This document shows positions 1 to 13,700 of a stretch of 64,000 nucleotides of DNA, in pieces. The notes beneath the pieces were generated by a model that was given only the letters and a program-made list of their open reading frames with translations, was not told the origin of the DNA and made no database searches. The stretch spans positions 1 to 64,000 of the forward strand of contig CAUJGJ010000015.1 in NCBI GenBank assembly GCA_963170055.1, written 5' to 3'. Numbering within the stretch: the stretch's first letter is position 1; every line of letters starts with the position of its first letter. The DNA is from Halisarca cf. caerulea (lineage: Eukaryota > Porifera > Demospongiae > Chondrillida > Halisarcidae). The position numbers and the translations under genes were made by a program.

Positions 1-104
1 TGCCAAATATTGGTATTAGCACCAGCATATCCAACACTACATAAATACGCCCACAGCACTTCAGAAACTTCATGTGTGTCCACTGGGAATGTGCGTGGTG
101 CTAG
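1..104 (+). repeat. Representative satellite monomer (type A)
   Basis: This is the first full monomer of the window, used as reference phase. It has two CpG sites, in AATACGCCC and in GTGCGTGG. No internal half-monomer repeat is visible, so 104 bp looks like the basic period rather than a dimer of 52. It is shorter than a nucleosome core (147 bp). No match to the mammalian CENP-B box pattern is visible in it. Confidence 0.95.
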
Positions 105-128
105 TGCCAAATATTGGTATTAGCACCA
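96..128. repeat. Dyad-symmetric hairpin spanning the monomer junction (example)
   Basis: The 33 nt at 96-128 fold perfectly about their centre. TGGTGCTA (96-103) is the reverse complement of TAGCACCA (121-128). Inside, GTG faces TAT (G.T, T-A, G.T), then CCAA (107-110) pairs with TTGG (114-117) around the 3-nt loop ATA. The total is 15 paired positions, two of them wobble in one strand. The same arrangement recurs in nearly every type A monomer of both arms, with the wobble positions reading ATA/CAC in the right arm as written. It could extrude as a cruciform or be a dyadic protein site. That function is inference. Confidence 0.85.
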
Positions 129-2040
129 GCATATCCAACATTACAGAAATACGCACACAGTAGTTAAGAAACTTTATGTGTGTCCACTGGGAATGTGCGT
201 GGTGCTAGTGCCAAATATTGGTATTAGCACCAGCATATCCAACACTACACAAATACGCCCACAGCACTTCAGAAAGGTCATGTGTGTCCACTGGGAATGT
301 GCGTGGTGCTAGTGCCAAATATTGGTATTAGCACCAGCATATCCAACACTACACAAATACGCCCACAGCACTTCAGAAAGGTCATGTGTGTCCACTGGGA
401 ATGTGCGTGGTGCTAGTGCCAAATATATGTATTAGCACCAGCATATCCAACATTACTCAAATACGCCCACAGCACTTCAGAAACTTCATGTGTGTCCACT
501 GGGAATGTGCGTGGTGCTAGTGCCAAATATTGGTATTAGCACCAGCATAACCAACACTACACAAATACGCCCACAGTACTTCAGAAAGGTCATGTGTGTC
601 CACTGGGAATGTGCGTGGTGCTAGTGCCAAATATATGTATTTGCACCAGCATATCCAACATTACTCAAATACGCCCACAGCACTTCAGAAACTTCATGTG
701 TGTCCACTGGGAATGTGCGTGGTGCTAGTGCCAAATATTGGTTTTAGCACCAGCATATCCAACACTACACAAATACGCCCACAGCACTTCATAAACTTCA
801 TGTGTGTCAACTGGGAATGTGCGTGGTGCTAGTTCCAAATATTGGTATTAGCACCAGCATATCCAACACTACACATATACGCACACAGTAGTTAAGAAAC
901 TTTATGTGTGTCCACTGGGAATGTGCGTGGTGCTAGTTCCAAATATTGGTATTAGCACCAGCATATCCAACACTACACATATACGCACACAGTAGTTAAG
1001 AAACTTTATGTGTGTCCACTGGGAATGTGCGTGGTGCTAGTGCCATATATTGGTATTAGCACCAGCATATCCAACACTACACAAATACGCCCACAGCACT
1101 TCAGAAAGGTCATGTGTGTCCACTGGGAATGTGCGTTGTGCTAGTGCCAAATATTGGTATTAGCACCAGCATATCCAACACTACACAAATACGCCCACAG
1201 TACTTCACAAAGGTCATGTGTGTCCACTGGGAATGTGCGTGGTGCTAGTGCCAAATATATGTATTAGCACCAGCATATCCAACATTACTCAAATACGCCC
1301 ACAGCACTTCAGAAACTTCATGTGTGTCCACTGGGAATGTGCGTGGTGCTAGTGCCAAATATTGGTATTAGCACCAGCATATCCAACACTACACAAATAC
1401 GCCCACAGCACTTCATAAACTTCATGTGTGTCCACTGGGAATGTGCGTGGTGCTAGTGCCAAATATTGGTATTAGCACCAGCATATCCAACATTACACAA
1501 ATACGCACACAGTAGTTAAGAAACTTCATGTGTGTCCACTGGGAATGTGCGTGGTGCTAGTTCCAAATATTGGTATTAGCACCAGCATATCCAACACTAC
1601 ACAAATACGCACACAGTAGTTAAGAAACTTCATGTGTGTCCACTGGGAATGTGCGTGGGGCTAGTGCCAAATATTGTTATTAGCACCAGCATATCCAACA
1701 CTACACAAATACGCCCACAGCACTTCAGAAACTTCATGTGTGTCCACTGGGAATGTGCGTGGTGCTAGTGCCAAATATTGGTATTAGCACCAGCATATCC
1801 AACACTACACAAATATGCCCACAGCACTTCAGAAACTTCATGTGTGTCCACTGGGAATGTGCGTGGTGCTAGTGCCAAATATTGATATTAGCACCAGCAT
1901 ATCCAACATTACACAAATACGCACACAGTAGTTAAGAAACTTTATGTGTGTCCACTGGGAATGTGCGTGGTGCTAGTGCCAAATATTGGTATTAGCACCA
2001 GCATATCCAACACTACACAAATACGCCCACAGCACTTCAG

Positions 2041-5000
2041 AAAGGTCATGTGTGTCCACTGGGAATGTGCGTGATGCTAGTGCCAAATATTGGTATTAGC
2101 ACCAGCATATCCAACACTACACAAATACGCCCACAGTACTTCAGAAAGGTCATGTGTGTCCACTGGGAATGTGCGTGGTGCTAGTGCCAAATATATGTAT
2201 TAGCACCAGCATATCCAACATTACTCAAATACGCCCACAGCACTTCAGAAACTTCATGTGTGTCCACTGGGAATGTGCGTGGTGCTAGTTCTAAATATTG
2301 GTATTAGCACCAGCATATCCAACACTACACAAATACGCCCACAGCACTTCATAAACTTCATGTGTGTCCACTGGGAATGTGCGTGGTGCTAGTGCCAAAT
2401 ATTGGTATTAGCACCAGCATATCCAACATTACACAAATACGCACACAGTAGTTAAGAAACTTCATGTGTGTCCACTGGGAATGTGCGTGGTGCTAGTTCC
2501 AAATATTGGTATTAGCACCAGCATATCCAACACTACACAAATACGCCCACAGCACTTCAGAAACTTCATCTGTGTCCACTGGGAATTTTCGTGGTGGTAG
2601 TGCCAAATATTGTTATTAGCACCAGCATATCCAACACTACACAAATACGCCCACAGCACTTCAGAAACTTCATGTGTGTCCACTGGGAATGTGCGTGGTG
2701 CTAGTGCTAATATTGGTATTAGCACCAGCATATCCAACACTACACAAATACGCCCAAAGCACTTCAGAAACTTAATGTGTGTCCACTGGGAATTTGCGTG
2801 GTGCTAGTGCCAAATTTTTGTATTAGCACCAGCATATCCAACATTACACAAATACGCACACAGTAGTTAAGAAACTTTATGTGTGTCCACTGGGAATGTG
2901 CGTGGTGCTAGTGCCTAATATTGGTATTAGCACCAGCATATCCAACACTACACAAATACGCCCACAGCACTTCAGAAACTTCATGTGTGTCCACTGGGAA
3001 TGTGCGTGGTGCTAGTGCCAAATATTGGTATTAGCACCAGCATATCCAACACTACACAAATACGCCCACAGCACTTCAGAAACTTCATGTGTGTCCACTG
3101 GGAATGTGCGTGGTGCTAGTGCCAAATATTGGTATTAGCACCAGCATATCCAACAGTACACAAATACGCACACAGTAGTTAAGAAACTTTATGTGTGTCC
3201 ACTGGGAATGTGCGTGGTGCAAGTGCCAAATATTGGTATTAGCACCAGCATATACAACACTACACAAATACGCCCACAGTACTTCAGAAAGGTCATGTGT
3301 GTCCACTGGGAATGTGCGTGGTGCTAGTGCCAAATATATGTATTAGCACCAGCATATCCAACATTACTCAAATACGCCCACAGCACTTCAGAAACTTCAT
3401 GTGTGTCCACTGGGAATGTGCGTGGTGCTAGTGCCAAATATTGGTATTAGCACCAGCATATCCAACACTACACAAATACGCCCACAGCACTTCATAAACT
3501 TCATGTGTGTCCACTGGGAATGTGCGTGGTGCTAGTGCCAAATATTGGTATTAGCACCAGCATATCCAACATTGCACAAATACGCACACAGTAGTTAAGA
3601 AACTTCATGTGTGTCCACTGGGAATGTGCGTGGTGCTAGTTCCAAATATTGGTATTAGCACCAGCATATCCAACACTACACAAATACGCCCACAGCACTT
3701 CAGAAACTTCATGTGTGTCCACTGGGAATTTTCGTGGTGGTAGTGCCAAATATTGTTATTAGCACCAGCATATCCAACACTACACAAATACGCCCACAGC
3801 ACTTCAGAAACTTCATGTGTGTCCACTGGGAATGTGCGTGGTGCTAATGCTAATATTGGTATTAGCACCAGCATATCCAACACTACACAAATACGCCCAA
3901 AGCACTTCAGAAACTTAATGTGTGTCCACTGGGAATTTGCGTGGTGCTAGTGCCAAATTTTGGTATTAGCACCAGCATATCCAACACTACACAAATACGC
4001 CCACATCACTTCGGAAAGATCATGTGTGTCCACTGGGAATGTGCGTGGTGCTAGTGCCAAATATTGGTATTAGCACCAGCATATCCAACACTACACAAAT
4101 ACGCCCACAGCACTTCAGAAACTTCATGTTTTTCCACTGGGAATGTGCGTGGGGCTAGTGCCAAATATTGGTATTAGCACCAGCATATCCAACATTACAC
4201 AAATACGCACACAGTAGTTAAGAAACTTCATGTCTGTCCACTGGGAATGTGCGTGGTGCTAGTGCCAAATATTGGTATTAGCACCAGCATATCCAACACT
4301 ACACAAATACGCCCACAGCACTTCAGAAACTTCATGTGTGTCCACTGGGAATGTGCGTGGTGCTAGTGCCAAATATTGGTATTAGCACCAGCATATCCAA
4401 CATTACACAAATACGCACACAGTAGTTAAGAAACTTTATGTGTGTCCACTGGGAATGTGCGTGGTGCTAGTGCCATATATTGGTATTAGCACCAGCATAT
4501 CCAACACTACACAAATACGCCCACAGCACTTTTGAAAGGTCATGTGTGTCCACTGGGAATGTGCGTGATGCTAGTGCCAAATATTGGTATTAGCACCAGC
4601 ATATCCAACACTACACAAATACGCCCACAGTACTTCAGAAACTTCATGTGTGTCCACTGGGAATGTGCGTGGTGCTAGTGCCAAATATATGTATTAGCAC
4701 CAGCATATCCAACATTACTCAAATACGCCCACAGCACTTCAGAAACTTCATGTGTGTCCACTGGGAATGTGCGTGGTGCTAGTTCTAAATATTGGTATTA
4801 GCACCAGCATATCCAACACTACACAAATACGCCCACAGCACTTCATAAACTTCATGTGTGTCCACTGGGAATGTGCGTGGTGCTAGTGCCAAATATTGGT
4901 ATTAGCACCAGCATATCCAACATTACACAAATACGCATACAGTAGTTAAGAAACTTCATGTGTGTCCACTGGGAATGTGCGTGGTGCTAGTTCCAAATAT

Positions 5001-6444
5001 TGGTATTAGCACCAGCATATCCAACACTACACAAATACGCCCACAGCACTTCAGAAACTTCATCTGTGTCCACTGGGAATTTTCGTGGTGGTAGTGCCAA
5101 ATATTGTTATTAGCACCAGCATATCCAACACTACACAAATACGCCCACAGCACTTCAGAAACTTCATGTGTGTCCCCTGGGAATGTGCGTGGTGCTAGTG
5201 CTAATATTGGTATTAGCACCAGCATATCCAACACTACACAAATACGCCCAAAGCACTTCAGAAACTTAATGTGTGTCCACTGGGAATTTGCGTGGTGCTA
5301 GTGCCAAATTTTTGTATTAGCACCAGCATATCCAACATTACACAAATACGCACACAGTAGTTAAGAAACTTTATGTGTGTCCACTGGGAATGTGCGTGGT
5401 GCTAGTGCCAAATATTGGTATTAGCACCAGCATATCCAACACTACACAAATACGCCCACAGCACTTCAGAAACTTCATGTGTGTCCACTGGGAATGTGCG
5501 TGGTGCTAGTGCCAAATATTGGTATTAGCACCAGCATATCCAACATTACACAAATACGCCCACAGCACTTCAGAAACTTCATGTGTGTCCACTGGGAATG
5601 TGCGTGGTGCTAGTGCCAAATATTGGTATTAGCACCAGCATATCCAACAGTACACAAATACGCACACAGTAGTTCAGAAACTTTATGTGTGTCCACTGGG
5701 AATGTGCGTGGTGCAAGTGCCAAATATTGGTATTAGCACCAGCATATACAACACTACACAAATACGCCCACAGTACTTCAGAAAGGTCATGTGTGTCCAC
5801 TGGGAATGTGCGTGGTGCTAGTGCCAAATATATGTATTAGCACCAGCATATCCAACATTACTCAAATACGCCCACAGCACTTCAGAAACTTCATGTGTGT
5901 CCACTGGGAATGTGCGTGGTTCTAGTGCCAAATATTGGTATTAGCACCAGCATATCCAACACTACACAAATACGCCCACAGCACTTCATAAACTTCATGT
6001 GTGTCCACTGGGAATGTGCGTGGTGCTAGTGCCAAATATTGGTATTAGCACCAGCATATCCAACATTACACAAATACGCACACAGTAGTTAAGAAACTTC
6101 ATGTGTGTCCACTGGGAATGTGCGTGGTGCTAGTTCCAAATATTGGTATTAGCACCAGCATATCCAACACTACACAAATACGCCCACAGCACTTCAGAAA
6201 CTTCATGTGTGTCCACTGGGAATTTTCGTGGTGGTAGTGCCAAATATTGTTATTAGCACCAGCATATCCAACACTACACAAATACGCCCACAGCACTTCA
6301 GAAACTTCATGTGTGTCCACTGGGAATGTGCGTGGTGCTAGTGCTAATATTGGTATTAGCACCAGCATATCCAACACTACACAAATACGCCCAAAGCACT
6401 TCAGAAACTTAATGTGTGTCCACTGGGAATTTGCGTGGTGCTAG
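2041..6444 (+). repeat. 2494-bp higher-order repeat, about 1.8 copies
   Basis: The rare variant GTGCGTGATGCTAG occurs near 2071 and again near 4565, 2494 bp later (24 monomers minus 2 bases). The match continues through about 3950 versus 6444, including the AATTTTCGTGGTGG monomer and the 103-bp monomer GTGCTAATATTGG. Each copy also contains an internal repeat with a period of 1143 bp (2462 to 3605, and 4956 to 6099). The copies differ by isolated substitutions only, which indicates a recent duplication. Confidence 0.8.
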
Positions 6445-7380
6445 TGCCAAATTTTGGTATTAGCAACAGCATATCCAAGATTACACAAATACGCACACAG
6501 TAGTTAAGAAACTTTATGGGTGTCCACTGGGAATGTGCGTGGTGCTAGTGCCAAATATTGGTATTAGCACCAGCATATCCAACACTACACAAATACGCCC
6601 ACATCACTTCAGAAAGGTCATGTGTGTCCACTGGGAATGTGCGTGGTGCTAGTGCCAAATATTGGTATTAGCACCAGCATATCCAACACTACACAAATAC
6701 GCCCACAGCACTTCAGAAACTTCATGTTTTTCCACTGGGAATGTGCGTGGGGCTAGTGCCAAATATTGGTATTAGCACCAGCATATCCAACATTACACAA
6801 ATACGCACACAGTAGTTAAGAAACTTCATGTCTGTCCACTGGGAATGTGCGTGGTGCTAGTGCCAAATATTGGTATTTGCACCAGCATATCCAACACTAC
6901 AGAAATACGCCCACAGCACTTCATAAACTTCATGTGTGTCCACTGGGAATGTGCGTGGTGCTAGTGCCAAATATTGGTATTAGCACCAGCATATCCAACA
7001 TTACACAAATACGCACACAGTAGTTAAGAAACTTCATGTGTGTCCACTGGGAATGTGCGTGGTGCTAGTTCCAAATATTGGTATTAGCACCAGCATATCC
7101 AACACTACACAAATACGCCCACAGCACTTCAGAAACTTCATGTGTGTCCACTAGGAATTTTCGTGGTGGTAGTGCCAAATATTGTTATTAGCACCAGCAT
7201 ATCCAACACTACACAAATACGCCCACAGCACTTCAGAAACTTCATGTGTGTCCACTGGGAATGTGCGTGGTGCTAGTGCTAATATTGGTATTAGCACCAG
7301 CATATCCAACACTACACAAATACGCCCAAAGCACTTCAGAAACTTAATGTGTGTCCACTGGGAATTAGCGCGGTGCTAGT
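6099..7380 (+). repeat. 935-bp higher-order repeat
   Basis: The block carrying TTTTCGTGGTGGTAG, then ATTGTTATTAGCACC, then the 1-bp-deleted GCTAATATTGG monomer, recurs 935 bp later (6247 and 7182). That is nine monomers minus 1 base. The second copy has private changes such as CCACTAGGAAT and TTAGCGCGGTGC. Confidence 0.7.
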
Positions 7381-7799
7381 GCCAAATTTTGGTATTAGCA
7401 CCAGCATATCCAACATTACACAAATACGCACACAGTAGTTAAGAAACTTTATGTGTGTCCACTGGGAATGTGCGTGGTGCTAGTGCCAAATATTGGTATT
7501 AGCACCAGCATATCCAACACTACACAAATACGCCCACATCACTTCAGAAATGTCATGTGTGTCCACTGGGAATGTGCGTGGTGCTAGTGCCAAATATTGG
7601 TATTAGCACCAGCATATCCAACACTACACAAATACGCCCACAGCACTTCAGAAACTTCATGTTTTTCCACAGGGAATGTGCGTGGGGCTAGTGCCAAATA
7701 TTGGTATTAGCACCAGCATATCCAACATTACACAAATACGCACACAGTAGTTAAGAAACTTCATGTCTGTCCACTGGGAATGTGCGTGGTGCTAGTGCC

Positions 7800-10700
7800 A
7801 AATATTGGTATTAGCACCAGCATATCCAACATTACACAAATACGCACACAGTAATTAAGAAACTTCATGTGTGTCCACTGGGAATGTACGTGGTGCTAGT
7901 GCCAAATATTGGTATTAGCACCAGCATATCCAACACTACACAAATACGCCCACAGAACTTCAGAAACTTCATGTGTGTCCACTGGGAATGTGCGTGGGGC
8001 TAGTGCCAAATATTGGTATTAGCACCAGCATATCCAACATTACACAAATAAACACACAGTAGTTAAGAAACTTCATGTGTGTCCATTGGGAATGTGCGTG
8101 GTGCTAGTGCCAAATATTGGTATTAGCACCAGCATATCCAACACTACACAAATACGCCCACAGCACTTCAGAAACTTCATGTGTGTCCACTGGGAATGTG
8201 CGTGGGGCTAGTGCCAAATATTGGTATTAGCACCAGCATATCCAACATTACACAAATACGCACACAGTAGTTAAGAAACTTCATGTGTGTCCACTGGGAA
8301 TGTGCTTGGTGCTAGTGCCAAATATTGGTATTAGCACCAGCATATCCAACACTACACAAATACGCCCACAGCACTTCAGAAACTTCATGTGTGTCCACTG
8401 GGAATGTGCGTGGTGCTAGTGCCAAATATTGGTATTAGCACCAGCATATCCAACACTACACAAATACGCCCATAGCACTTCAGAAAGGTCATGTGTGTCC
8501 ACTGGGTATGTGCGTGGTGCTAGTGCCAAATATTGGTATTAGCACCAGCATATCCAACACTACACAAATACGCCCACAGAACTTCAGAAACTTCATGTGT
8601 GTCCACTGGGAATGTGCGTGGGGCTAGTGCCAAATATTGGTATTAGCACCAGCATATCCAACATTACACAAATACGCACACAGTAGTTAAGAAACTTCAT
8701 GTGTGTCCATTGGGAATGTGCGTGGTGCTAGTGCCAAATATTGGTATTAGCACCAGCATATCCAACACTACACAAATACGCCCACAGCATTTCAGAATCT
8801 TCATGTGTGTCCACTGGGAATGTGCGTGGTGCTAGTACCAAATATTGGTATTAGCACCAGCATATCCAACATTACACAAATACGCCCACAGCACTTCAGA
8901 AACTTCATGTGTGTCCATTGGGAATGTGCGTGGTGCTAGTGCCAAATATTGGTATTAGCACCAGCATATCCAACATTACAAAAATACGCCCACAGCACTT
9001 CAGAAACTTCATGTGTGTCCACTGGGAATGTGCGTGGTGCTAGTGCCAAATATTGGTATTAGCACCAGCATATCCAACACTACACAAATATGCCCACAGC
9101 ACTTCAGAAAGGTCATGTGTGTCCACTGGGAATGTGCGTGGTGCTAGTGCCAAATATTGGTATTAGCACCAGCATATCCAACACTACAAAAATACGCCCA
9201 CAGCTCTTTAGAAAGGTCATGTGTGTCCACTCGGAATGTGCATGGTGCTAGTGCCAAATATTGGTATTAGCACCAGCATATCCAACATTACACTAATACG
9301 CACACAGTAGTTAAGAAACTTCATGTGTGTCCACTGGGAATGTGCGTGGTGCTAGTACCAAATATTGTTATTAGCACCAGCATATCCAACATTACACAAA
9401 TACGCCCACAGCACTTCAGAAACGTCATGTGTGTCCATTGGGAATGTGCGTGGGGCTAGTGCCAAATATTGTTATTAGCACCAGCATATCCAACACTACA
9501 CAAATACGCCCACAGCACTTCAGAAACTTCATGTGTGTCCACTGGGAATGTGCGTGGTGCTAGTGTCAAATATTGGTATTAGCACCAGCATATCCAACAC
9601 TACACAAATACGCCCACAGCACTTCAGAAACTTCATGTGTGTCCACTGGGAATGTGCGTGGTGCTAGTGCCAAATATTGGTATTAGCACCAGCATATCCA
9701 ACATTACACAAATACGCACACAGTAGTTATGAAACTTCATGTCTGTCCACTGGGAATGTGCGTGGTGCTAGTGCCAAATATTGGTATTAGCACCAGCATA
9801 TCCAACATTACAAAAATACGCACACAGTAGTTAAGAAACTTCATGTGTGTCCACTGGGAATGTGCGTGGTGCTAGTGCCAAATATTGGTATTAGCACCAG
9901 CATATCCAAAACTACACAAATACGCCCACAGCATTTCAGAATCTTCATGTGTGTCCACTGGGAATGTGCGTGGTGCTAGTACCAAATATTGGTATTAGCA
10001 CCAGCATATCCAACATTACACAAATACGCCCACAGCACTTCAGAAACTTCATGTGTGTCCATTGGGAATGTGCGTGGTGCTAGTGCCAAATATTGGTATT
10101 AGCACCAGCATATCCAACACTACACAAATACGCCCACAGCACTTCAGAAACTTCATGTGTGTCCACTGGGAATGTGCGTGGTGCTAGTGCCAAATATTGG
10201 TATTAGCACCAGCATATCCAACATTACAAAAATACGCCCACAGCACTTCAGAAACTTCATGTGTGTCCACTGGGAATGTGCGTGGTGCTAGTGCCAAATA
10301 TTGGTATTAGCACCAGCATATCCAACACTACACAAATATGTCCACAGCACTTCAGAAAGGTCATGTGTGTCCACAGGGAATGTGCGTGGTGCTAGTGCCA
10401 AATATTGGTATTAGCACCAGCATATCAAACACTACACAAATACGCCCACAGCACTTTAGAAAGGTCATGTGTGTCCACTCGGAATGTGCATTGTGCTAGT
10501 GCCAAATATTGGTATTAGCACCAGCATATCCAACATTACACTAATACGCACACAGTAGTTAAGAAACTTCATGTGTGTCCACTGGGAATGTGCGTGGGGC
10601 TAGTGCCAAATATTGGTATTAGCACCAGCATATCCAACATTACACAATTACGCACACAGTAGTTAAGAAACTTCATGTCTGTCCACTGGGAATGTGCGTG

Positions 10701-13700
10701 GTGCTAGTGCCAAATATTGGTATTAGCACCAGCATATCCAACATTACACAAATACGCACACAGTAGTTAAGAAACTTCATGTGTGTCCACTGGGAATGTG
10801 CGTGGTGCTAGTACCAAATATTGGTATTAGCACCAGCATATCCAACATTACACAAATACGCCCACAGCACTTCAGAAACTTCATGTGTATCCATTGGGAA
10901 TGTGCGTGGTGCTAGTGCCAAATATTGGTATTAGCACCAGCATATCCAACACTACACAAATACGCCCACAGCACTTCAGAAACTTCATGTGTGTCCACTG
11001 GGAATGTGCGTGGTGCTAGTGCCAAATATTGGTATTAGCACCAGCATATCCAACATTACAAAAATACGCCCACAGCACTTCAGAAACTTCATGTGTGTCC
11101 ACTGGGAATGTGCGTGGTGCTAGTGCCAAATATTGGTATTAGCACCAGCATATCCAACACTACACAAATGTGCCCACTGCACTTCAGAAAGGTCATGTGT
11201 GTCCACTGGGAATGTGCGTGGTGCTAGTGCCAAATATTGGTATTAGCACCAGCATATCCAACACTACACAAATACGCCCACAGCACTTTAGAAAGGTCAT
11301 GTGTGTCCACTCGGAATGTGCATTGTGCTAGTGCCAAATATTGGTATTAGCACCAGCATATCCAACATTACACTAATACGCACACAGTAGTTAAGAAACT
11401 TCATGTGTGTCCACTGGGAATGTGCGTGGTGCTAGTACCAAATATTGGTATTAGCACCAGCATATCCAACATTACACAAATACGCCCACAGCACTTCAGA
11501 AACGTCATGTGTGTCCATTGGGAATGTGCGTGGGGCTAGTGCCAAATATTGTTATTAGCACCAGCATATCCAACACTACACAAATACGCCCACAGCACTT
11601 CAGAAAGGTCATGTGTGTCCACTGGGAATGTGCGTGGTGCTAGTGCCAAATATTGGTATTTGCACCAGCATATCCAACACTACACAAGTACGCACACAGC
11701 ACTTCAGAAAGGTCATGTGCGTCCAACTGGGAATGTGCTTGGTGCTAGTGCCAAATATTGGTATTAGCACCAGCATATCCAACACTACACAAATACGCCC
11801 ACAGCACTTCAGAAAGGTCATGTGCGTCCACTGGGAATGTGCGTGGTGCTAGTGCCAAATATTGGTATTAGCACCAGCATATCCAACATTACACAAATAC
11901 GCCCACAGTAGTTAAGAAACTTCATGTGTGTCCATTGGGAATGTGCGTGGGGCTAGTGCAAAATATTGGTATTAGCACCAGCATATCCAACACTACACAA
12001 ATACGCCCACAGCACTTCAGAATCTTCATGTGTGTCCACTGGGAATGTGCGTGGTGCTAGTGCCAAATATTGGTATTAGCACCAGCATATCCAACACTAC
12101 ACAAATACGCCCACAGCACTTTAGAAAAGTCATGTGTGTCCACTCGGAATGTGCATTGTGCTAGTGCCAAATATTGGTATTAGCACCAGCATATCCAACA
12201 TTACACTAATACGCACACAGTAGTTAAGAAACTTCATGTGTGTCCACTGGGAATGTGCGTGGTGCTAGTACCAAATATTGGTATTAGCACCAGCATATCC
12301 AACATTACACAAATACGCCCACAGCACTTCAGAAACTTCATGTGTGTCCACTGGGAATGTGCGTGGTGCTAGTGCCAAATATTGGTATTAGCACCAGCAT
12401 ATCCAACACTACACAAATGTGCCCACTGCACTTCAGAAAGGTCATGTGTGTCCACTGGGAATGTGCGTGGTGCTAGTGCCAAATATTGGTATTAGCACCA
12501 GCATATCCAACACTACACAAATACGCCCACAGCACTTTAGAAAGGTCATGTGTGTCCACTCGGAATGTGCATTGTGCTAGTGCCAAATATTGGTATTAGC
12601 ACCAGCATATCCAACATTACACTAATACGCACACAGTAGTTAAGAAACTTCATGTGTGTCCACTGGGAATGTGCGTGGTGCTAGTACCAAATATTGGTAT
12701 TAGCACCAGCATATCCAACATTACACAAATACGCCCACAGCACTTCAGAAACGTCATGTGTGTCCATTGGGAATGTGCGTGGGGCTAGTGCCAAATATTG
12801 TTATTAGCACCAGCATATCCAACACTACACAAATACGTCCACAGCACTTCAGAAAGGTCATGTGTGTCCACTGGGAATGTGCGTGGTGCTAGTGCCAAAT
12901 ATTGGTATTTGCACCAGCATATCCAACACTACACAAGTACGCACACAGCACTTCAGAAAGGTCATGTGCGTCCAACTGGGAATGTGCTTGGTGCTAGTGC
13001 CAAATATTGGTATTAGCACCAGCATATCCAACACTACACAAATACGCCCACAGCACTTCAGAAACGTCATGTGTGTCCATTGGGAATGTGCGTGGGGCTA
13101 GTGCCAAATATTGTTATTAGCACCAGCATATCCAACACTACACAAATACGCCCACAGCACTTCAGAAAGGTCATGTGTGTCCACTGGGAATGTGCGTGGT
13201 GCTAGTGCCAAATATTGGTATTTGCACCAGCATATCCAACACTACACAAGTACGCACACAGCACTTCAGAAAGGTCATGTGCGTCCAACTGGGAATGTGC
13301 TTGGTGCTAGTGCCAAATATTGGTATTAGCACCAGCATATCCAACACTACACAAATACGCCCACAGCACTTCAGAAAGGTCATGTGCGTCCACTGGGAAT
13401 GTGCGTGGTGCTAGTGCCAAATATTGGTATTAGCACCAGCATATCCAACATTACACAAATACGCCCACAGTAGTTAAGAAACTTCATGTGTGTCCATTGG
13501 GAATGTGCGTGGGGCTAGTGCAAAATATTGGTATTAGCACCAGCATATCCAACACTACACAAATACGCCCACAGCACTTAAGAATCTTCATGTGTGTCCA
13601 CTGGGAATGTGCGTGGTGCTAGTGCCAAATATTGGTATTAGCACCAGCATATCCAACACTACACAAATACGCCCACAGCACTTTAGAAAGGTCATGTGTG

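Larger units (their letters stand above)
1..7800 (+). repeat. Superblock L1 of the left type A zone
   Basis: This block is marked by monomers with CCAAATATATGTATTAGC joined to AACATTACTCAAATACG, by GCCATATATTGG, by CACATATACGCACAC and by AATTTTCGTGGTGGTAG. The same marker set returns at about 15940-20200 and is rare between. The right limit near 7.8 kb is approximate, because the change is from one mix of monomer subtypes to another. Confidence 0.6.

Noticed and set aside
1..104. CENP-B box or other known centromere motif
   Set aside because: No NTTCGNNNNANNCGGGN pattern is visible in the monomer consensus. Any centromere role rests on the dyads and array form only.
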